From contig JAQYUZ010000024.1 of the NCBI GenBank assembly GCA_033819885.1, positions 175,974 to 239,973 of the forward strand: a stretch of 64,000 nt of DNA. The letters run 5' to 3'. Each line of letters begins with the position of its first letter. Position 1 is the first letter of the stretch. This DNA comes from Microbotryomycetes sp. JL201. Lineage: Eukaryota > Basidiomycota > Microbotryomycetes. The notes beneath the pieces were generated by a model, which saw only the letters and a list, made by a program, of their open reading frames with translations, did no database searches and was not told the origin of the DNA. The translations under genes were made by a program, and so were the position numbers. This document shows positions 15,209 to 27,249 of the stretch, piece after piece.

Positions 15209-18200
15209 ATGGTCATTTTTTCAGAGCATGCATGCGACATTTTCGCGGGCGCTAGCGGCGCCTGCGGTGAGCTGGTTTGGCTGCCCTGCCTCTGCCAGGG
15301 CACTGATTGCGCTTCGGCACCAGTCATGGTCGTACCAGACTACCCAAGATTGCCACCGTCATACCGTGTGCCGTCTGATCAAAGTTATGAGTGGCCATTC
15401 GTCATCGCCGAGCTGCCGCAGCCATCAACGGGCGATGGCAGGCGATGCGAGCTCGCTGTCCGCTTGGCCTGTGCGCTCGCCCTTGGACAACATGCCGGAG
15501 ACAATACGTATTGTATCGCGCTCGAGCGAGGCGCGTCAGTCATCGAAGGCGCGATCGACTTGGAAGCGCAGACGATCGCGAGCCTGCTGACGGCCATGCA
15601 CGCGCTCAAGCAACCATCGAGCGACCCGAGACTCTCGTTCACGACATCATCGATCCCAGAGCAGGCTCAGCAGGCGACGCCTCTACGTGTGCACGCCGAC
15701 ATGACGACATCGTCCACGATCAAGCTGCGTCTGACGTTTGACGACGCGCTCGTGCCGCTCATGGAAGCACAGTGGTTCCTGTCACATGTCACGCACTACG
15801 CCAACCAGCTGCTGCGGCTGGAAAACGACAGCCTACACGCGAGCACAATCGCGCTCAGGCCTCGATCAGAGCAACAGCTGCTCGCCCAGTACACGCGCTC
15901 GCCAACGCCCCTCAAAGCATACCCAGACGACTGTACGACATTGCACTCGTTTGTGCTCCATGCGGCTCAAGAGTTCCCTGACCACATCGCCCTGGATTTT
16001 GCTTACGACGACGACTCGAGATTGCAATTGACCTTTACCGAGCTCGTACTGGTCTCTCGCCACGTCGCAGCTCACCACATCCTGCCCATCACGACTGGCA
16101 AGGCTCAAGTTGTGCCTATTTGCATCGACAAGTCTCCGGAAATGATTATCGCCATGCTCGCCGTCTTGCTCGCTGGAGCAGCCTACCTCAACCTCGAACC
16201 TGCATTCCCTCAAGCTCGCAAGCAAGGCATTCTGCAAGAATTAAGCCACTTTGGCATGCTGGGCCGAGTGGCCCTTGTACAATCGACCAACGACGAGAAC
16301 ACAAATTGGACAAGCTGGGATGAGGTCGACGAGGTCATTGACCCGGTCATGGCAGCAAAGGAGGCGCTCTCAACGGTCAAGCAAGAGGGCGGTGTCCGGT
16401 CCATGACTCGAATGCTAGACGGTGTTCAATGGCCTTGTCCATCGGAACACGACCCAGCCTATATTATCTACACATCTGGCACAACAGGCAAGCCGAAAGG
16501 GATCTGCGTCGAACATTGCAACGTGGCAGCGTTCCTCAGGTGTGCTGGGCTGCTTCTGCTTGCCTCACCGCCGCGATCTGACTTGACGACTGCTGCAGAA
16601 ATTATCGAGACGTGTTTGGTCGCGCGCCGGGAGAGAGAGTGCTGCAGTTTCCAAGTTACTCCTTTGATGTGTCTGTCATGAATATCTGGGACACGTTCGC
16701 AGTGAGCAGTCGAGCCTTCTGCGACTTTGAAAAGATCTGACGACTGGAATAGCACGGGGCGACACTCTGCATGACAACTCCCTCGTCACTCATGTCGGAC
16801 TTGGCGGGCACGATCCTCAAACTCGAATGTACAATCGTCGACCTCACACCGACAGTATCAAGCGTACTGTTCGAGTTACCAGAAACGAAACCTGTTGGAA
16901 ATGAAACGTTAGAGCAGGCATGGCGGAGAGCAGGGTTCAAAGTCAAATGGATCAATACCGGAGGCGAGAAGGTCGAAAAATGGGTCAGAGACGCATGGAT
17001 TGCACGAGGTGTAACTGTCGTGATCGACTACGGGCCAACGTGAGCCGCAACATCCACTGTTCACGATCACGTAAAGCTAATCAAGTTCATTAGCGAGACA
17101 ACGGTAGGCGTCATATCTAATCAAAGTCGAGACCTGTCCCCACCTATCGTGCCGATTGGTAGACCCACTGGCAACACACCTGTCTACATTCTTTCACCGA
17201 ATTCTCTTGAGCCAGTTCCGCTTGGCTGTATCGGCGAGATTTGCGTTGGAGGCCATCAAGTCACACGAGGCTATGTCAGAACCGAGCTCAATGCGGGTGT
17301 CTTTGTTGACGGGGGTGATCTAGGCCGAATGTACAGGACAGGAGATCTCGGTCGTTTCCTTGGAGACGGTTTCGGGAGCATCGAGTGTCTGGGTCGCAAA
17401 GACGGTCAAGTCAAGGTCAACGGTCTCAGGTAAATAGTTCCATGTCCGCAAATTTCGACAATTCTGACTCATCCCGAGGCCAGAATCGAGATTGGCGAGA
17501 TCGAGGAGCACTTGAGCGCAAAAGCACACCCAGACATTTTTCGCGGCGTAGTCGACAAGTTCGAGACTCCAGACATTCCTGCAAGTCTTGTTGCTTTGAT
17601 TGACCTCTCTGAGTCCTTCAAGGCCAAGCATGGCTCGGCGCGTGGTCAAGACGGCGACAACGTGCACGTTCTGTCCTGCTCAATGTCGGCTGAGTTTCAA
17701 GCCATTGTCGAACAAGCAAAGCGACATTTGTCGGATTCGCTACCGCAGTACATGGTTCCTAGGTACTGGCTGCCTATTAGTAGAGTACCCATGCAAGGAA
17801 TGGGCAAGACAGACCGCAAGACGCTGCGACAGCTGGCAGAGCAATTTGATTGGCGCCAGGCCCGGACTCAGGCGAGACGCCAGCCCGCAAACGGTCAAGA
17901 GTCGAACGGTGTTGCGCACAAACAGACAAAGGACGAATGGCACGATGCGGTCCGCCTTGCATGGTCAAAGGTCGTCAAGACGGACGTTGCAGAAATTTAC
18001 GACGATGATTCTTTTACAAAGCTAGGGGGCGACTCCATCGGTTTCCTCAAGGTTGTGAGCAAGCTCAAGGAGGCGGGATTCAGCGTGCACTTCAGGGACC
18101 TTGTAGAGGCGTCGACGTTGACACAATGCGCTGGGGTTTTGCGAAAGATGGCGTCAAGTTCGGCCAAGACCGACGGTCGTTCTCGACAATACGAGACGTT

Positions 18201-20103
18201 TTCCCTCATTGGTGAGAATCAAAGAGAATTGGTCTTGGCAGAGATACAAAACACCTTTTCCATCGCGGCGTCGGATGTCGAAGACGTCTATCCGACGGCA
18301 CCTTCACAAGACGCTTTGCTCGCAGCGTCCATCGACTGCACCCACTACTATGCCCAGGCTGTGTACAAACTCGACGCGACAATCGATCTCGAAAATGTCA
18401 AGCAGGCAATCATCAAGATGGTTGAACGATACGCTGTGCTTCGAAGCTGCTTCGCCGTTTTGGACAGCGCGGGCACGACATGTCAGATTGTACTCAAGGC
18501 TCGAGCCGACAGTGTTCAGCGAGCTGTCACGATAAATGTCATCGAGAGCGAGAATCTCAGCGGTTCCATCGCGGTTAGTTAGAGGTCGCGAAGTTCCAGA
18601 GTGATTGCTGAAACGCGCTACGGGCCAGACTTGGCTCGAAAAGGACAGGAACGAACACGTCTTCGCCTGGGGCAAGCTCGCTCTCTCTTTTGCCATTTTC
18701 CAGTCGTTGAACTCTGGCGAGCGAAAGCTTGCCTGGAGTATGCACCATGCCATGAGGTGAGCTTCCATTGTTTCAAATCATAATCAGGCGACTGATATAA
18801 TGGGTAGCGACGGCTGGACCTTGGAACTGCTCACTGCAGATCTGAGAGGTTTGTGTCACGGATTGAACGTTTCCGAGCGACCTCCCTTTTCGTCGGTCGT
18901 CAAATGGTGGCTGAAGGACTCGAAGATCGAACCAGAGACTGCCGAGTATTGGCACTCCTACTTGATAGGCGCCAAGCCACTGTCGTGGCCCTCCACGGAC
19001 GTACTCGGCGGACAACAGCTGTCGACTTCGACGATTCAGGCTGTGCATTGGAGTGGCGACCTTGTTGGGTTTTCAAGGAGAACCGGCATCACCCCAGCCA
19101 TCGCCAGTCGAGTTGCTGTCGCAATCGCTCTTGGGCGGCATGCCAATGCGGACGACGTAACGTTAGGTATCGTCAGATCAGGTCGAGACATTGATGTCGA
19201 CTTTGCAGCTGAAGAAGTCATCGGTCCTTGCGTGTCCGTCCTGCCGTCTCGATTTCGTTTCGACAGCTTTGCAAACTCGTCATTGCTCGACGTTCTCCGA
19301 CATGAAACGCAACAAGATTTGCAAGCGAGGTCTCACCAACATATTACATTGTCTCAGCTTGCCAACGTCTGTCAACTTGAAGGAGGTCGAGCAGACTTGT
19401 TTAATATTCTCGTGACGTATCAATCTCTCGCCGACAGAGATGACGATGCCCAGTCCTTGTCGCGACACCCTTTCCCGATTCAACAACCTCCAGAACGGAT
19501 CACGATGCCGACTTCCTACACAATGTCGTTCGAGATAACCCCCGACGCTAATGACAAGGAAAAGCTCGAGTTGGCTTGTTTCTACGATGACAGGGTTGTC
19601 AACGAGGAACGAGTCAAACAAGTTCTCAAAGACATGGCGAGGGTGATGGATTATCTGACGACCGCTCCTTGCACCAAGTTGCCAGACATTATTTTTGATA
19701 CTCGAATCAAGATTGAGACCCCCATTTCGATCAGGCATGGCGAAGCGGATGATTCGAACGGCGACGTGGACAATCAAGAGGTAGAACAAGTCATTGACAT
19801 GCTCAGAAATGTGTGGGCGTCAATTTTGAGGTTGGACAGGGACGAGTTTGGTCCGACAGACTCGTTTGCATCGCTAGGTGGCGACTCGGTCAGTCTTCAC
19901 GACCTTTTGTCGTCCGAGGGCTCTTTTGCAACACGCTAACGTGCCCGTCATTGTGATTACTTCAGATTTCAATGATGAAGATGTCGGTCAGGCTGGCAAA
20001 GGAAAATATCTCTATCCCTGTTCACAGGCTCGTCAAGCTTGGAACAATGTCGGCTCAAGCTAGATGGGTCGTCCACAATCGAGAAACCCGTGCACCACTG
20101 TAG
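15209..20103 (+). CDS. Nonribosomal peptide synthetase, A-T-C-T architecture
   Basis: Exons 15209-16539, 16599-16701, 16753-17039, 17094-17429, 17484-18573, 18629-18756, 18808-19888, 19966-20103; 1497 aa. The N-terminal 270 residues resemble the tail of a condensation domain. The adenylation domain shows [50 protein letters not shown] and a GKTDR segment. A first carrier domain has LGGDSIGF (Ser about 868), a condensation domain has HHAMSDGW (about 1087), and a second carrier has LGGDS (Ser about 1452). The protein stops without a terminal condensation, thioesterase or reductase domain. It should activate one amino acid and join two carrier-bound units. A siderophore-type product such as a hydroxamate dipeptide is possible, but I cannot read the specificity. 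The start is the first ATG in frame; it diverges from the GH26 pair with 284 nt between starts. Confidence 0.83.
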
Positions 20104-20216
20104 ACGAGAACAAATCTAGATATAGACGACGTAGCAGACATACAACAAAGGTCCATACAGATATACAGCTTGAGAAACGAAGAATCATGAAACGTCGTTG
20201 ACCCGGAGCCGAAAGA

Positions 20217-21191
20217 TCAGCAACATCGAGACTCGTTCGCGCCTTCGCTTCGGCCCAATTTCAGGCTCGGTAGACTGGATCCTCTGCCAGACGTTGCGTT
20301 CCTGCTCGGTCTAGACTCTTGTTGCCTATCATGTACTCTTCTCGTCAATGTGTCGAAAGCATCCAACACGCCTTGACCGCTCTTTGCGCTCGTTTCAACG
20401 TAGCCCGCCGTCACGTTATTGTCTCGTGCCCATTGTTCGGCTTCTTCCTTGGTGACGGCTCGATGTGTTGAATCGTCATCGTTGTCATTGATGAGATCAC
20501 CTTTGTTGCCAACCAACAAGACGACCAAGTCTGGTTCTCCCCAAGCTCTCAAATCTTCGAGCCAACTTGCGCACGAATCGAATGAGGACCTCGAAGAAAT
20601 GTCAAAGACGAGCAAGGCGCCTCCTGCGCCTCTGTAGTATGATCTCGTGATTGAACGAAAAGATTCCTGTTGAACAGATTAAATGTCCAAAGGTCAGATT
20701 TGGGTCTTGAGTTCGAGTAGCGCGCTCATCTACGCTGAACGCACTTGACCTGCCGTGTCCTGTTGGAGTACCAGAAATCGATGTATAAGCATTCAGTTGA
20801 AAGCAAGCTCGCAGACGGCTGACTGACCCAGATCTGCAGCTTGACCCGCTTGCCTCTGTCTGGACCGTCCACGAGTTCGACGACCCTCGAGCCAAATTCT
20901 ACGCCAACAGCTGTACATGTACAATGCCGGTGGGTTAGCTGATCATTTTTCTCACAGAATATAAAGGAGTAGCAGCTTGCTTGGCTCAGAGTGTTGCAAG
21001 AACCGGTCGTCGGTCAACCGAACGAGCAAAGATGATTTGCCCGTGCCAGCGTCGCCAAGCAAGATTTGCTTTTGGATCTGTCAAGGTACGGAGCAGGTCA
21101 GAAGATCAAGATTTGGTTGACAGGTGGCTCAGAACGGTGACTCGTTCCGGCGATTGATCCGCCGTGAACGTACAAAGTCCCACGTGGCCAT
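20217..21191 (-). CDS. Rab-family small GTPase (Rab4/Ypt4-like)
   Basis: Exons 21174-21191, 20981-21077, 20828-20910, 20745-20759, 20217-20666; 220 aa. It begins MATWDFIQKQILLGDAGTGK. GTPase motifs are complete: GDAGTGKSS (P-loop), PTVGVEFGS (switch I), [20 protein letters not shown] (switch II), VGNKGD (guanine specificity) and ETSAKS. The C-terminus ends RCC for geranylgeranylation. The switch II residues and the short C-terminus resemble the Rab2/Rab4 branch, so recycling or endosomal traffic is likely. Exon 4 is 15 nt and encodes only DTAGQ. Intron 20911-20980 uses a GC donor (GCAAGC), which is needed to recover the PTVGVEF motif. Confidence 0.85.
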
Positions 21192-21610
21192 CCTCTCGTG
21201 TGCAGATGTACGTTCTTGAAGCAAGAACGTGTTGTGTGCGGCGCAGTGTTGGCCACCTCGGTCTGGACAGAGAAGGAACGAGCGCGAATGACGCAATACA
21301 CGGGACAATCGAAACGACGTATCCTAGCAACGGCGCGCTGGTCGACTTGAAGAATCTCAAGAGGGGCTGATGGGAGGGTGGCACAGCCCAAGAGTAGGAA
21401 CGAACGTGTTGGTGAGAAGAAAGAGCGCGCTCAGACTTGCAGCACGATTCGTGCATGTTACAGGAATTTTGCGAGAGCTAGACACCTGTACAGGATTTGA
21501 TTTCAATCAAAGGAGACGTCCAGTCGCACGATGCTTCTATGATTGCGCTTTCGCGCTTGCCGACACGCTTTGATGAACCGAGTCCTGGAACTGTTTTGTA
21601 AGCATTCTGG

Positions 21611-22270
21611 TTATTGTGCGGCCTCGGTAGGCGGTGCGATCCATTCCTGTCAATCGCAACGAAAGCATCGTCAGCCATGCGTGCGAGTGCGGAGCGGACA
21701 TTGGAAGCTGCCGAATTGGCTCGGAAGTGCTGTGTTTCTAGCTGGGTGGTTGACTCACGGCAGTCGAGGCCTTGCCGTCTTTCCACGTTTGGAACTTGAG
21801 AGTGATGTCACCTCGGCGTTCTGCCTTGAGGCGCTCCTCCTCCTTGAGCGCTTGGCGGGTAGCGCGCGCGGCGACTTGGATGTACTTGTTGAAGCTGTCA
21901 AAGCGGTCGCAGGTGGCGCGATATGCAAAGGTGATTCGTTGATCGTTCGATTGTGAGTGTTAGATCGTGCATCAGACCAGAGACGATCATCGGCGAAAGA
22001 CGCGCGCACGAGAGACGGCGTTTCCAGCGGGGCAAGAGCGCGGTATACACAGTCGACGACAACATGAAATTGGAAATTGGGCAGTAGTGACATGCCGAGT
22101 GACGTCGTGGCAGCCGCGGGCGGGCACGGGGACCAGCAGGAAGCGAGGCAAACGAGGTGTGAAGCGTGTCAGTGCGTGTACATTGCCAGCAGCGACGCGT
22201 GTGCAGTCCCGGGGCATGCAGCCATGTTCCTATGGGCTTGGACTCACGTCAGTGTACCGCGCCAGCTCAT
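21611..22270 (-). CDS. ATP15: Mitochondrial ATP synthase subunit epsilon
   Basis: Exons 22248-22270, 21759-21894, 21611-21646 encode 64 aa. The protein begins MSWRGTLTFNKYIQVAARAT, continues RQALKEEERLKAERRGD and ITLKFQTWKDGKAST, and ends PPTEAAQ. This matches the family pattern: a Trp-Arg near the N-terminus, an aromatic-rich first turn, then a long basic helix. It belongs to the central stalk of mitochondrial F1 and binds gamma and delta. The first intron is long (353 nt) and the second 112 nt. All junctions keep phase and use GTGAGT donors and CAG acceptors. The three exons lie in different frames and are easily missed. Confidence 0.82.
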
Positions 22271-22718
22271 CGTAGAGGTTCGTTTGAGGTTGTTGCCAGC
22301 ACGCGCACGGCCGACGACGCACCTTGGACCGCTTACCCGCTCGGGCAGAGCGCAGCCGGGCCCGATCGGGTCTTGGCCAAGCTGGGGCGATCGACGCTCA
22401 GGCCCCTCCGAGACAGCTACGTGCAGCACACGCAAACCAGCAGGAACGATAGCAAGCGAGCATGCTCGGCCGCTTTGGTCTGCCAGCCAACTTGTTGTGA
22501 GTACACGGTGCATGATGAAGCAAGATTGATGCAACAAGCGCCGCACGCCGGCCAAGCGCCGAAACCAGTTGGACACATGCAACAGCAGGCAGCCGACATG
22601 CGTAGCCTTGGAAAGACACCAATGTAGCCATCACTGGAGACTGGCAGCCCGAGTCGGCCGACATTGAGCTCACAAAGCTCGCAGCAGCAGGGCTCCACAT
22701 CAATCGTGCTCGCCAGCC
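22271..22718. other. Intergenic region between ATP15 and HID1 starts
   Basis: About 450 nt between two divergent genes. It presumably holds both promoters. I see no extra gene; overlapping short frames on both strands have no recognisable content. Confidence 0.6.
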
Positions 22719-25700
22719 ATGACAAAGTTCGAGTCGCGATCAACACTAACATGTTCAAATGCTGCCTGCTCAACGTCCAGTGGTCAGGATCCACGACTCG
22801 AATTTCGCAAGCCAGGCAAAGGAGCTAGCTTGCTGCTCGGACCCGTCAGTTGCACAGATGCCCGTCATTTGAGCGAATCACTCATACATATGTCCTCCGG
22901 CCACTCTCAAGGCTATCTCTGCATCAGGTCTGTACATGCCTACCCGCTCCTCAAATACCTGCCTCAAATTGACTGAGCCCGAGCAGATTCTTATTGGAGG
23001 CAGTACTGGACCCTGTTCGAATCGGCATCCGACGTCGTCACCTTGCTGGACTCGTTCACACTTACAAAAGCTGCTCAGCAGTCTCCAACGAACCTGCACA
23101 CGCTCATCACCGTACTGTCAAACCATCTCGCATCCCTGCTCACCTTGCCGCAGTTTCCGCATTCGACGACCACAGAGTCGAATACTCGCGCTCGAAACTC
23201 GACAGCTCAAGCAAATGACCGCCAGCTGGCGAAAGAAGCGCTCAACTGCATACGCGTGCTCACCAGGGTCGTTCCGTACGTCCTCAAGCCCCAATCCGCG
23301 TACACGGACCAGCTCGAGGAAGCTATTTTCTGGACGAGCGACAAGACAAGATGTGAACGGCAATCTCAATCATTAGAAACTTTTCAAAAACCGAACGAAC
23401 ACAGCGAGGAAGAGGCCGGGCAGTTTGTGATTGACGACGAGGACGAGGCCGAAGCGAGGACGGAGGCGGCAGACCACGGCACACAGCGAGAAAATGTCAA
23501 TGATGAACACCACTGGCAGACCATACCGCCGCTAGCTGAACGTCTTCTGTCGACTTTGGTCGAGCTACTCTTCGTACCTGGGTTCACGCTATCTGAGGAG
23601 TATCGCACTACGGAGGATTCTTGCTTGTCCTACGTCATCTGGTGGGTACCTGCATGCGTGACATGGATTCGTCTTCGCTGTACGAGCTGATCGTTCCCAT
23701 CCGCAGGGAACCCGGGATCGCGCATTCGCCAGCTACGCTCCTCCCTGCAACTCCGCAACACATCCTCTACGCTCGTCTCGAGGTGCTGCGGCTCTTCAGT
23801 CTTCTACTTGCTTTGCCTTCGCTTTTGACGCCGCCACATCTTTTCCCAACGCTACCCAACAGATGGCGCGACTTGTTGGTATCGAGCACACCTGGTTCGG
23901 GCTCAGCCGCATCGTCTACGCGCATTCTCGATCGCAACGTCGTCCTCTGCCTCTTGTGCTCTTTGATCAACACATCCCTCGGAAGCTCGACTCTGCTGGC
24001 TCCATCTGCTCCGAGAGACGAAGGGCCTAGAGGGATTGCCGCCAGCTCTTTTTCTCTCGCATCTGGAGCTGCCGAAAAGCTTGGTGGAGTCGTCCTACGA
24101 AAGGAAGACATTCGCGGCCTTCTCGTGACGACGTGTCTTCAGGTGCTTGGACAATTGTTGGCCGAGCACGCCCCATCTGGAACCGACCCGACCACTCAAC
24201 AGTCCGAATCTCGTCGGTCATCCTTGGATCAGCATCCGCTCGCAACGCCCCAAATAAAACGCTCGCCGTCATATCTGGATTCGTCGAAACCTATCGCGCA
24301 GTCGAACGCTTTTGCGTACTTTATTTCGAAACTGCATAGAGCGAGCGACTTTGACTTGATTATTCGAGGCGTCCTCTCCGTCATCGAACGGACAATGTCC
24401 GCAAAAACAGAAACCATTTTGCCAGGCGTGTCGTTGCCGAGCCTGCCGACTTCCAACTCGTCTCTGGGTCATGGTGGACCAAACTCGCAAGGCCCGGCAG
24501 GATTGTTGAAAGAAGCGCTAGCCATGTTGTGGAGAACGATTGAACTCAATCGCAAGTTTGTGGCTTACCTCGTCGAGACGGACAAGGCTGGCGAGCTATT
24601 GGCTTGGCTGGTCATGATTTGTCTCGAGTTTAAAGACGACGAAGGTCAGTCTCGTTCGCATTGAGCGTGACCCGTCAGCCCTGACATTGCGCCATGAACA
24701 GTGCAATCTGGTCTTGTGCGAATGGCCGCATTCATGATGCAAACGATCTCGACAGAGAAAGGACTGTCTCATCGTCTGACGGCCCCGATTGACCTGAAAC
24801 CCTCGCTTCGAGCACGGTATGGTGTGCCTGGTACTCTGGCCGACTTTCTCATTGTCGGTCAACTGAATTGTTTACCACCGTCTCCGCGGCTTACCTCCTT
24901 TTTATATCTGCTCAGGTTTCGATCTACACTCTTATCTTTACCACGAAAGCTCGGCTGTCTTCCCTGTACCCGTCATTCATTCTCACGATCGATAATTGCT
25001 CGCCTTGCTTTAAAAATCTGTCTCAAGTTAGCGCGACGAGGCTGGTCCAATTGTTTCTGGCTTTGTCGAGCCCAGACTTCTTGCTGATGGAGGAAGGCAA
25101 TCCACGGCTCGTTTACTGTACGTATCCTATGAAACGCCGCTGCGTGTTCCACCTGACAATAGTGCTGTCGCACAGACTTGTTGGAAACGTTCAACAATGT
25201 AACTCACTATCAGCTTTCGGATGCAAGTGCACAATATTCCGGCTGAACGTCGCAAGTAGCTAATGCTTTGATTGCGCGGCAGAACCCTGAGTTGATCTAC
25301 GCACTCTTGCGCTCTCACAAGCGATTCGAGTTGCTTTCAACGTTTACGCTGGCTGGCGGGATTCGCGAAGCCAAGCGACTGAAAGATGGACGACGTCAAG
25401 ATAAGGCCAAGGTCAAACCCCGACGAGATTCGACAACGCAGAGCAGACGCGCGAGTCGAGATGACGGTGAGAAAGGAGATGAAGCTTCAGAAAAAGTAAA
25501 GGGAAAGAGGCCAGAAAGGCAAGCGGACGAATCGAGTAGGAGAAACAGTCTGGCGGCTTTATCGGTTCGAGACTTGACTTTGTCGAGCAACGACGAGGTG
25601 CAGAATCCAGTGTCTGCGGGAAGTGAAGCAAGAGGCTCGGACCAGCAGGTCGCAAGCGAAGACGCAGAGACGGTCTTTTTTGGCAAAAATGGATTCATGC

Positions 25701-26195
25701 CGACAGAAGGTTGGGTGACTAGTTGGAGAACAGGGTGAGATGGAGCATATTTGCGTCCAGGGCTCGAGCTGACTTGCTCCTCGCAGTCTGCCTCTTGATT
25801 CAATCATGATTATGCTGTCTGAATTAAGACCGCTCGTACTCGACCTCGTCAACAATCTATCAGAGTCGTCACCTCCTCTCCTCAGCACGTCGTCCCCTTC
25901 CCCGTCGTCGGCCATCTCGCTGTTGTCTTCGGCGTCACTGTCTGGGCTGCTACCGCCCGCCCCTCAACCCGTCGTTCGCAAGTTTACGTTCTCTCGACAG
26001 TCGATCACTTGGTTCGCTAGTATTATATACGGCAGCATATACCTTTCAATGCTCGAATTGTGCAGGGATGTGCCTGTCCAATTGTTTGGAGTTGCCACGG
26101 CGTCGCGAGCTAGTGGCGTGCTCGGTAGACAAGTAGGTAACCCCCTTGAGTTTGTCAGTGAAGCTACGAGAGGGCTTTTTGGAGGCTCGAGATAG
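22719..26195 (+). CDS. HID1: HID1-family Golgi trafficking protein
   Basis: Exons 22719-22844, 22912-22927, 22987-23641, 23707-24644, 24702-24853, 24916-25117, 25176-25226, 25260-25734, 25787-26195; 1007 aa. Family landmarks are LEFRK near the N-terminus, ISASDSYWRQYWTLFES, YVIWEPGIAH, a long helical body, TTKARLSSLYPSF, PELIYALLRSHKRFE, FMPTEGWVTSWRTGLPLDS and a C-terminal WFASIIYGSIYLS. HID1/ftp105 proteins are peripheral Golgi/TGN proteins needed for secretory sorting. The central part of the gene is sure. The first two exons (one only 16 nt) were found by matching the conserved FRK and ISASD-SYW segments and are tentative. One intron (25227-25259) is only 33 nt. Confidence 0.85.
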
Positions 26196-26349
26196 ATGGG
26201 TGTTGCAAAAGATGCTTTGAGCAACGGATCGTGGCGGTGCTTGACAGGAGGTCATTGTCATGTCGGAAAGAGCAGACGGGGAAAACCCCTTTGCTGCTTG
26301 CAAGTCATTTGAAAGACAATGTTCACATGGACGTGACAAGATCCCGGAC

Positions 26350-26357
26350 TGACGTCA
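26350..26357. promoter_or_regulatory. CRE-like palindrome TGACGTCA
   Basis: A perfect 8-nt ATF/CREB-type palindrome lies 132 nt upstream of the zinc-ribbon gene start and downstream of the HID1 stop. The position fits a bZIP site. An identical copy lies at 1443-1450 inside the first intron of the demethylase. Function is inference. Confidence 0.4.
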
Positions 26358-26488
26358 TAGCCAAGCGCGAGGGGATTCAAGACGCCGTCGCGCACGTCCA
26401 TACTATATCGACGCACGACAAACGGCGCTCAGCCTTTACGAACAGCTTGAGCACACTCACCGCCCAAACTCGAATACCCAACGAGGCC

Positions 26489-27088
26489 ATGTTTCTGTGC
26501 ATCCCGCTCGTTTGCGGCGTAGCTTCAAAGTGAGGTCGCACACAAGCCTGCACACCCTACTATCCAAGCTGAAAGCAGCGCAATCCGTAGACTCAAACCT
26601 CAACCTGACGACGGTTCTTTACAGCAAGTCTGTCCAGTGAGCAGTCCGAAGCGTCAATTCGTTTGATTTGAAATTGGATTAAACTGACGACTGAAAATTG
26701 CAGCGATGCCACAACAACAGGTAACGTATTTCACCGTTCCAGATTGAGTATATCGTGTACTGACTGATTCGAGGGACTCTGTTTACTTTGACGATGGCTT
26801 AGTTTACGCCTCGCCACCGAAAGCAAGCGGTTCGAGTTCTTTTGGATCCCGGTCAGCTGAAAGCGACACGAGTAGATGCACTTGTCGCTAAAGTTTACTT
26901 ATGACGTGTTTCATCCCCCCCGACGACAGTTGATCCCGCTGGGCAAAAAACATCTTGTCGTTTGTCCAATCTGTCGCTGGCAAGCTGAGCGCTCAAAAGA
27001 CGACGTCAAGAATTACGCCCAACATCAACAGCCCATGGGAGGTGGCGCTCATCCACAGAAAGGTGGATACAATGTGGCCTACCAGTGA
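26489..27088 (+). CDS. Small zinc-ribbon domain protein
   Basis: Exons 26489-26529, 26579-26636, 26704-26720, 26774-26852, 26930-27088; 117 aa. It starts MFLCIPLVCGVAS. VCPRCHNNR and HLVVCPICRWQAE provide two CPxC knuckles that flank KRFEFFWIPLIPLGKKHL. This Cys-x2-Cys, aromatic-FxxFxIPLIPxxKK, Cys-x2-Cys layout is that of a small fungal zinc-ribbon family (zinc-ribbon 15 type) of unknown cellular role. The tail is Gln/Gly-rich. Exon 3 is 17 nt. The reading was chosen because it alone keeps phase and joins the two zinc knuckles. Confidence 0.78.
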
Positions 27089-27249
27089 ACCAAGTCAAAG
27101 AACCTACATGATCGCGAGCTTTGCGTGTTGACCTGCTTGTCAATCATAACGCAATGTCTATAGTCTTTGAAAGTAAGCTTGACGATAGTGTTGCACAACA
27201 TTGTACTACTATTATAAGAATCTAGACACAGGCACTAGCATGTGCATGC

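Noticed and set aside
22077-22627. 150-codon frames between ATP15 and HID1
   Set aside because: Overlap the ATP15 first exon and intron; no domain and no splice support.
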